Source of the DNA: Massilia sp. 9I
GTDB lineage: Bacteria > Pseudomonadota > Gammaproteobacteria > Burkholderiales > Burkholderiaceae_D
Assembly (NCBI RefSeq): GCF_902506415.1
Contig: NZ_LR733275.1
Coordinates: 2,271,795-2,335,794 of the forward strand
Length of the DNA: 64,000 bases
Direction of reading: 5' to 3'
Below the pieces are notes generated by a model that saw nothing but the letters and a program-made list of their open reading frames with translations, was not told the DNA's origin and searched no databases. Both the position numbers and the translations under genes were made by a program. This document shows, piece after piece, positions 59,055 through 64,000 of this stretch. Every line of letters begins with the position of its first letter. The first letter of the stretch is position 1.

Positions 59055-60356
59055 ATGAAAAAGCCTTTTTATAAAATCCTGTACGTCCAGGTGCTGTTCG
59101 CCATCGTCCTCGGCGTGCTGCTGGGGGTGTTCCACCCCGAACTGGGCGCCAAGATGAAGCCATTGGGAGACGGCTTCATCAAACTCATCAAGATGATCAT
59201 CGCCCCCGTGATCTTCTGTACCGTCGTTGCCGGTATCGCCGGCATGCAGGACATGAAGAAGATCGGCCGCGTCGGCGGCAAGGCCCTGCTCTACTTCGAA
59301 GTCGTCTCGACCTTCGCGCTGGCCATCGGCCTGGTCGTCGCCAACGTGATCAAGCCGGGCGCCGGCTTCAACGTCGACGTCGCCCACCTCGACACCAAGT
59401 CGATCGCGCAGTACACCGAGAAGGCGCAGCACCAGTCGACCATCGACTTCATCATGAACATCATCCCGAACACCTTCGTGGATGCCTTCGCCAAGGGCGA
59501 CATCCTGCAGGTGCTGCTCATCGCGATCCTGTTCGGCTTCGCGCTGTCGATGATGGGCGAGCGCGGCCGACCGGTGACCAAGATGATCGAGGACTTCTCG
59601 CACGTGATCTTCGGCGTGGTGAACATCGTCATGAAGGCCGCCCCGATCGGCGCTTTCGGCGCGATGGCCTTCACCATCGGCAAATACGGCCTCGACGCCC
59701 TGCTGCCGCTGGCCAAGCTGATGGGTTCCTTCTACCTGACCTGCTTCCTGTTCGTCGCCATCGTGCTGGGCGCGATCGCCAAGTTCACCGGCTTCTCGAT
59801 CTTCCGCTTCATCGCCTACATCAAGGAAGAACTGCTGATCGTGCTCGGCACCAGCTCGTCGGAAAGCGCTCTGCCGGCCCTGATGCGCAAACTCGAGCGC
59901 CTCGGCTGCTCCAAGCCGGTGGTCGGCCTGGTGGTCCCAACCGGCTACTCGTTCAACCTGGACGGCACCAACATCTACATGACGATGGCGGCCCTGTTCG
60001 TGGCCCAAGCCACCAACACCGACCTGACCCTGACCCAGGAACTGACCATCCTCGCGGTGGCGATGCTGACCTCGAAGGGCGCTTCGGGCATCACCGGCGC
60101 CGGCTTCATCACCCTGGCGGCGACGCTGGCGGTGGTCCCGACCATCCCAGTGGCCGGCATGGCCCTGATCCTCGGCATCGACCGCTTCATGAGCGAAGCG
60201 CGTGCGCTGACCAACTTTGTCGGCAACGGCGTCGCCACGGTGGTGGTGTCGAAGTGGGAGAAGGAACTCGACACGCAGCGCATGGACGACGTCCTGCATG
60301 GCCGCGTGCCGATCGAAGCGGACAAGGATCTGCAGCCGGTACGCGCCGCCGCCTGA
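59055..60356 (+). CDS. dctA: C4-dicarboxylate transporter DctA
   Basis: DctA is an inner-membrane symporter for succinate, fumarate and malate with protons or sodium. The 433-residue protein has the DAACS family fold: about eight helices, the re-entrant Ser-rich loop [17 protein letters not shown] (about 270) and the helix with [10 protein letters not shown] (about 305). It has a Shine-Dalgarno-like AAGAG before ATG 59055. No dctBD two-component genes are visible, so regulation must come from elsewhere. A strong terminator follows. Confidence 0.96.
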   Translation: MKKPFYKILYVQVLFAIVLGVLLGVFHPELGAKMKPLGDGFIKLIKMIIAPVIFCTVVAGIAGMQDMKKIGRVGGKALLYFEVVSTFALAIGLVVANVIKPGAGFNVDVAHLDTKSIAQYTEKAQHQSTIDFIMNIIPNTFVDAFAKGDILQVLLIAILFGFALSMMGERGRPVTKMIEDFSHVIFGVVNIVMKAAPIGAFGAMAFTIGKYGLDALLPLAKLMGSFYLTCFLFVAIVLGAIAKFTGFSIFRFIAYIKEELLIVLGTSSSESALPALMRKLERLGCSKPVVGLVVPTGYSFNLDGTNIYMTMAALFVAQATNTDLTLTQELTILAVAMLTSKGASGITGAGFITLAATLAVVPTIPVAGMALILGIDRFMSEARALTNFVGNGVATVVVSKWEKELDTQRMDDVLHGRVPIEADKDLQPVRAAA

Positions 60357-60379
60357 TCCGGTCAAGCATCCTCACGAAC

Positions 60380-60404
60380 GCGCCCCTTCGGGGGCGCTTT
60401 TTTT
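60380..60404 (+). terminator. Intrinsic terminator after dctA
   Basis: A 7-bp stem GCGCCCC/GGGGCGC (60380-60386 with 60391-60397) with a TTCG tetraloop is followed by seven T. It is 24 bases past the dctA stop and also faces the end of the convergent DUF4214 gene. Confidence 0.95.
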
Positions 60405-60434
60405 GCCTCTCAGTCCGCCTACCCAGGACGGTAA

Positions 60435-62573
60435 TCAGACATAGTCGAAACCGTGCTGGATGGTGGCCAGGACCTGGGCCACGTTCTCGGCGCTTTCACT
60501 GAACAGCACCAGCAGTTCGGCGCGGTCGAAGTTGGCCCTGAGCGACTTGAGCCAGTACGCGTAGCCATCGGGATCGGGCGCCCGGTGCAGCACATTGGTG
60601 TACAGCGCCGTCAGGAAGCTCTCGCTATCGGGATCGACGCCGTACTTGCGTTCGAATTCGCCGCTCGCCAGGAAGGAGCGTGCGACCGACAGCAGCGGGG
60701 TGCCCTCGTCCATCCGCTGCATCCACCAGCCCACGCCAGCCCCTTCGGGCTTGCGATCGAACGCCGCCTGGTACAGGCGGTAGACCTGGCCGCCGGCCCC
60801 ATCGAGGTCCAGCGCATGCATGCCGTCCCCGAACTTGAGGCGTTCGACACTGGACAGCACCACCCGGTCGCCATCACCGCGGGTGACGACGAAGCCGGAG
60901 CCCGACTTGCTGATCGTGTAGGCCGAGCGCAGGCCGTCGAAGACCGCCAGGTCGAGCCCGTCCCTGCCGTCGATCAGGCCATTCGCCACCGTGTCGGTCA
61001 GTACGTCAGCGCCCGCCGTACCGAAGCGGACGTACTCCAGGTTACCGGTGGCCATGACCTGAGAGCTGCCATTGACCCGGAAGCTTTCGACCGCGTACTG
61101 GAAAGGGGCGTTGCCCTGCAGCGGCTGCAGCACCAGCTCCAGGCTGGCGCTGGCCGGCAGCGCGCCGCTGCCGCTCACCAATACCCGGCCCGGCTGGGTC
61201 ACCGAGACCGACACCTGGCTGCCCGCGACACCCGGTACGAGCGCATCGACGAGGCGCAGCGTGGCGGCGTCGTAGGCCACCGTCACCGAAAACGCATCGG
61301 TCCCCTCGGACGCCCACTGCGTGGAGGACAGGGCGACCCGCAGCTGGCCATCGACGCCGTAGGGCGTGGCGCTGGCGCTTGCCGGCCGGTCGACCACGGT
61401 GATCGCGGTGTTGATGCCGCGCTGCTGCAGCTGTAGCGGCGTGTAGGTCGTGAAATTCCCGGCCTGGTCGCTGAGGATCACGCTGGTGATGTTGTAGGTC
61501 CCCGGCACCGTCGCCTCGGTGAGCTTGAAGCGGTCGACACCGAACCCAGGAGTGAGGTCTTCGAAATCGTCACCGCCTATGTATTTGTTCACTGACAAGG
61601 CGTCGCGCTTGCCCTCGCTGAAGTTCAGCTCGCGGTCGAACAGGGCGAGCGCGCTGGACACCCCCTTGCCCCCCGGGTCGCGCGCGCTGACCACGAATGC
61701 GTTCTGCGCGCCGGGCTTGACGGAGACGGTGCGCGGCAGCCACAGGTCGATCAGCTCCGCCGGCGTGGTATCGACCGTGCCTCCGGTCACGGTGAAGCTG
61801 GTCGACACACCCATGGCCTTGAGCTCGCTGGCCTCGACCACGCTCCTGTTGCCGACCCGGTCGACGATCTCGACCCGGTTCACGTTGTAGGTTCCGGGCG
61901 GCGTAGTCGGGTCCAGCACGATCGACTTGCTGGTTCGTTCCGGCGTGTCGTCCCGGAAGTCGTCGGCGGTCAGGCGGTTGCCGACACTGAGGGCGCTCGT
62001 CCGCCAGCCGTCCGTGACCAGGTCGCGGTCGAGCCAGACGGTCACCATGTCGACACCCTCGCCACCGGCGTCGCTGGCCTGGATGCTGACAGGCAGGATC
62101 GCCTTGCCGCTGCTGACGTCGATGATGGAAGGCAGGTTCAGGCCCTTCAGCACCGGCGCCGTCACATCGGCCGGGCGTCCCGTGACCGACAGCGTGGTAT
62201 TCATGCCGAGCGCCTTGAGCTGCGCGGTCTCGTACTGGGCCACGTTGCCGGCTTTGTCGGTCAGCCAGACGCTGGTGACAGTGTAGGTTCGGACCGGGGT
62301 CTTGCCCAGCAAGGTGTAGTCGGCGAACGCGGCATTCGGCGTATCGTCGCCAAAGCCATTGGGCTGGGAAACATAGCCGAACTGCAGCATGTAGCCATCG
62401 TGCGCGAGAAGCTCGAGCTGCTGGTCCAGCCAGATGCTGACGTAGCTCAGCCCGGAACCATCGGCGCCGTCGTCACCTTCGACCTCGATGCGGAAGCTCT
62501 GGGGGCCCTTCCCGATATCGATCACGGAAGGGAGGACGAAGCGTTTCAGTACAGGAGCTTTGGTATCGGTCAT
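60435..62573 (-). CDS. Surface/secreted DUF4214 protein with three N-terminal repeats
   Basis: This 712-residue acidic protein starts with three tandem repeats of about 120-130 residues. Each begins near PVLKxxxLPS, continues through a WLDxxL segment and ends with a DKAGN/DRVGN/DQAGN turn. A cohesin-like beta domain follows (about 395-510), then a low-complexity turn region (about 520-600) reminiscent of calcium-binding RTX/hemolysin folds, and a C-terminal DUF4214 domain (about 615-700) common in type I-secreted and S-layer-like proteins. No N-terminal signal peptide is seen, so a C-terminal type I secretion signal is inferred. The function is unknown. Confidence 0.82.
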   Translation of the reverse strand: MTDTKAPVLKRFVLPSVIDIGKGPQSFRIEVEGDDGADGSGLSYVSIWLDQQLELLAHDGYMLQFGYVSQPNGFGDDTPNAAFADYTLLGKTPVRTYTVTSVWLTDKAGNVAQYETAQLKALGMNTTLSVTGRPADVTAPVLKGLNLPSIIDVSSGKAILPVSIQASDAGGEGVDMVTVWLDRDLVTDGWRTSALSVGNRLTADDFRDDTPERTSKSIVLDPTTPPGTYNVNRVEIVDRVGNRSVVEASELKAMGVSTSFTVTGGTVDTTPAELIDLWLPRTVSVKPGAQNAFVVSARDPGGKGVSSALALFDRELNFSEGKRDALSVNKYIGGDDFEDLTPGFGVDRFKLTEATVPGTYNITSVILSDQAGNFTTYTPLQLQQRGINTAITVVDRPASASATPYGVDGQLRVALSSTQWASEGTDAFSVTVAYDAATLRLVDALVPGVAGSQVSVSVTQPGRVLVSGSGALPASASLELVLQPLQGNAPFQYAVESFRVNGSSQVMATGNLEYVRFGTAGADVLTDTVANGLIDGRDGLDLAVFDGLRSAYTISKSGSGFVVTRGDGDRVVLSSVERLKFGDGMHALDLDGAGGQVYRLYQAAFDRKPEGAGVGWWMQRMDEGTPLLSVARSFLASGEFERKYGVDPDSESFLTALYTNVLHRAPDPDGYAYWLKSLRANFDRAELLVLFSESAENVAQVLATIQHGFDYV

Positions 62574-62771
62574 GGCAAACGAAAGGCAAGACAGGTCAAT
62601 CCTGCAAGTTTATCGTTATTACGTTAGGGAAAAATCACAGAAAGCCACGCGCGACGCCTGTGCGTTTGCTGGAGGCGCCCGCTTTATCCACGGCGCATTC
62701 AGGCCCGGCCTCGCCCACGGACGTCAGCCCTTACCCGTAGCACATAACGTATGTACCGCGCGCGAAAACTG

Positions 62772-62787
62772 TAGACACGCGTGTCTA
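62772..62787 (+). promoter_or_regulatory. 16-bp palindromic operator before the BlaI-type gene
   Basis: TAGACACG-CGTGTCTA is a perfect palindrome, followed by an overlapping GTCTAGAC (62783-62790), 41-57 bases before the ATG at 62829. BlaI/MecI repressors bind such palindromes in front of their own genes, so this is the likely autoregulatory site. Confidence 0.7.
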
Positions 62788-62828
62788 GACAGACTATTCT
62801 AGGACGCATCAACCACGTGAGGACGCTC

Positions 62829-63224
62829 ATGCCACGCAAACCCGATACCCCCAAGCCGACCCCGGCCGAACTCGAACTCCTGCAGGTACTGTGGCCACTG
62901 GCCTCCGGCACTGCCAAGCAGGTCCACCAGGAGATGCAGAAGACCAAGCCGGAGGTGACTTACGCCACCGTGCTGCGCCTGATGCAGATCATGCACGGCA
63001 AGGGCCTGCTGGTGCGCGACGAGAGCGAACGCTCGCACGTCTACGCTCCGGCCCATGCCCAGGACTCGGTCGAATCCAATCTGCTCAAGGATTTGATGCA
63101 GCGCGCCTTCGCCGGCTCGGCCAAGGCCCTGGTGCTGGCCGCGCTGAAGACCGGCATCTCGAAGAAGGAACGGGAAGAGATCGAGGAACTGCTGCGTGAA
63201 GACCAGCCGGGGGACAAGAAATGA
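62829..63224 (+). CDS. BlaI/MecI/CopY-family transcriptional repressor
   Basis: This 131-residue winged-helix repressor shows TPAELELLQVLWPLASGTAKQVHQEM, the recognition-helix region and the wing TYATVLRLMQIMHGKGLLVRDE, then a C-terminal dimerisation helix. In known systems the repressor is cleaved after an M56 sensor protease detects beta-lactam or another signal. ATG 62829 follows GAGGA; the frame extends to 62781 but this would overlap the operator. Its stop overlaps the start of the M56 protease (ATGA). Confidence 0.92.
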   Translation: MPRKPDTPKPTPAELELLQVLWPLASGTAKQVHQEMQKTKPEVTYATVLRLMQIMHGKGLLVRDESERSHVYAPAHAQDSVESNLLKDLMQRAFAGSAKALVLAALKTGISKKEREEIEELLREDQPGDKK

Positions 63225-64000
63225 GCGCCGGCGACATCGTAACCAGTCTCGGCTGGACGCTGGTGCACTTCCTGTGGCAGGGCGCGCTGATCGGCTGCGC
63301 CACCGCCCTCTTCCTGACCATGCTGAGGAACGCGAAACCGCAGGCGCGCTACCTGGCCGCCTGCACCGGCCTCGCCCTGTGCCTGGCCTGGCCCGCCCTC
63401 GAGCTGGCGCTGCGCCTGACGGGCGAGAGCGGCAAACGCGGCGACGCGATGCTGCTGTTTACCGCCGGCCTGGTAGCGGGTACGCCGGTCGACGAAGGCT
63501 GGGGCGCACTGCTGGACGACCAGCTGACCTGGATCGTGGGCACCTGGGCGGTGTGCGCGCTGGCGATGGCGCTGCGCATGGTCGCGGGCCTGCTGTGGAT
63601 CGGCCGCGCCGCCGCTCACGAGCGCCAGGATCCTGCCTGGCAAGCACGCGTCGAGCGCCTCGCCGCCGGATTCGGCATCACCCGTGCGGTGCGCCTGCGC
63701 GTGGTCGAACGCCTCGGCAGCCCGGTCACGGCCGGCTGGTGGCGTCCCGTCGTGCTGGTGCCCGCCGCACTGGTCTCCGGCATGCCAGCCCACCTGCTGG
63801 AAGCCCTGCTGGCCCATGAAATGGCGCACATCAAGCGCCACGACTACCTGGTCAACCTCGGCCAGAACGTGGTCGAGACCCTGTTCTTCTACCACCCGGC
63901 GGTCTGGTGGATGTCGAGCCGCATCCGTGTGGAGCGGGAACAGATCGCCGACGATTTCGCGGCACGGACACTAGGCGAACCGCGGCGCCTGGCCCTGGCC
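63221..64000 (+). CDS. M56 family (BlaR1-like) metalloprotease, N-terminal part (runs off the window end)
   Basis: This integral-membrane zinc protease is coupled to the BlaI-type repressor. At least 260 residues are visible: about three membrane helices in the N-terminus, the gluzincin motif HEMAH (His199-His203, followed by IKRHDY) and a candidate third ligand in EREQIADD. BlaR1/MecR1 proteins also have a C-terminal penicillin-binding sensor domain, which would lie outside the window, so whether this is a beta-lactam sensor or another type cannot be told here. Confidence 0.9.
   Translation, partial: MSAGDIVTSLGWTLVHFLWQGALIGCATALFLTMLRNAKPQARYLAACTGLALCLAWPALELALRLTGESGKRGDAMLLFTAGLVAGTPVDEGWGALLDDQLTWIVGTWAVCALAMALRMVAGLLWIGRAAAHERQDPAWQARVERLAAGFGITRAVRLRVVERLGSPVTAGWWRPVVLVPAALVSGMPAHLLEALLAHEMAHIKRHDYLVNLGQNVVETLFFYHPAVWWMSSRIRVEREQIADDFAARTLGEPRRLALA

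Noticed and set aside
57080..59056. 658-codon open frame antisense to the amidohydrolase
   Set aside because: His/Arg/Asp-rich composition, crosses three genes, no start signal or domain.

Overview
The window is a GC-rich chromosomal segment of a betaproteobacterium, most likely Oxalobacteraceae of the Massilia/Duganella/Telluria group. The evidence is gene order and protein style: thrS-infC-rpmI-rplT-pheST-ihfA-merR, ligA-zipA-smc, a riboswitch-led gcvTHP cluster, a pilE-fimT-pilVWX-pilY1 minor pilin operon, DUF1631 and DUF4214 proteins, and MlaE/MCE genes. No identification was run, so the taxon is an inference. Almost everything is intact housekeeping or envelope DNA. I see no prophage, insertion sequence, CRISPR array or replication origin.

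Layout. 1-8287 (minus): the 5' part of ligA, zipA and smc in one operon, then a DUF1631 protein. 8576-9430: a small KGG-type stress protein and an orphan ClpP-fold protease. 9603-14437 (plus): tandem glycine riboswitch, then gcvT, gcvH and gcvP for glycine catabolism, with intrinsic terminators after gcvH and after gcvP. 14481-16040: a conspicuously AT-rich orphan gene with a nuclease-like N-terminus, the clearest foreign gene here. 16137-21443: a chemoreceptor with an eroded signalling tip, a small outer-membrane barrel protein, a DUF3108 protein and prfC. 21570-31594 (minus): an OmpR/sensor-kinase pair followed by pilE and a translationally coupled minor-pilin/PilY1 operon for type IV pili. 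31863-35081: a Crp/Fnr-family regulator facing a CHASE3 sensor kinase, with a NarL-type response regulator beside the kinase.

35333-43470 (minus): the translation operon thrS-infC-rpmI-rplT-pheS-pheT-ihfA-merR. It starts infC at ATA, carries a hairpin-rich repeat block between infC and rpmI, and has a terminator in front of pheS. A tRNA-Val(GAC) lies upstream. 44005-50212: a cation-diffusion exporter, a thioredoxin-reductase-like flavoprotein, and an accessory-looking locus of an acyltransferase, a GNAT-like protein and a divergent tyrosinase preceded by a perfect FNR-type box. 50222-52605: an Mla-like lipid transport operon without its ATPase. 52755-56271: relA, a RidA protein and an alpha/beta hydrolase in one transcription unit. 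56392-60404: 3-hydroxybutyrate dehydrogenase, a small hypothetical protein, a secreted amidohydrolase and the dicarboxylate carrier dctA. 60435-64000: a repeat-containing DUF4214 protein, then a BlaI-type repressor coupled to an M56 (BlaR1-like) protease that runs off the window.

The best candidates for something undescribed are the orphan AT-rich gene at 14481-16040, the FNR-box/tyrosinase/acyltransferase locus, the flavoprotein that lost its NADPH motif, and the chemoreceptor with a rewritten tip. None is proven to be a new system from sequence alone.
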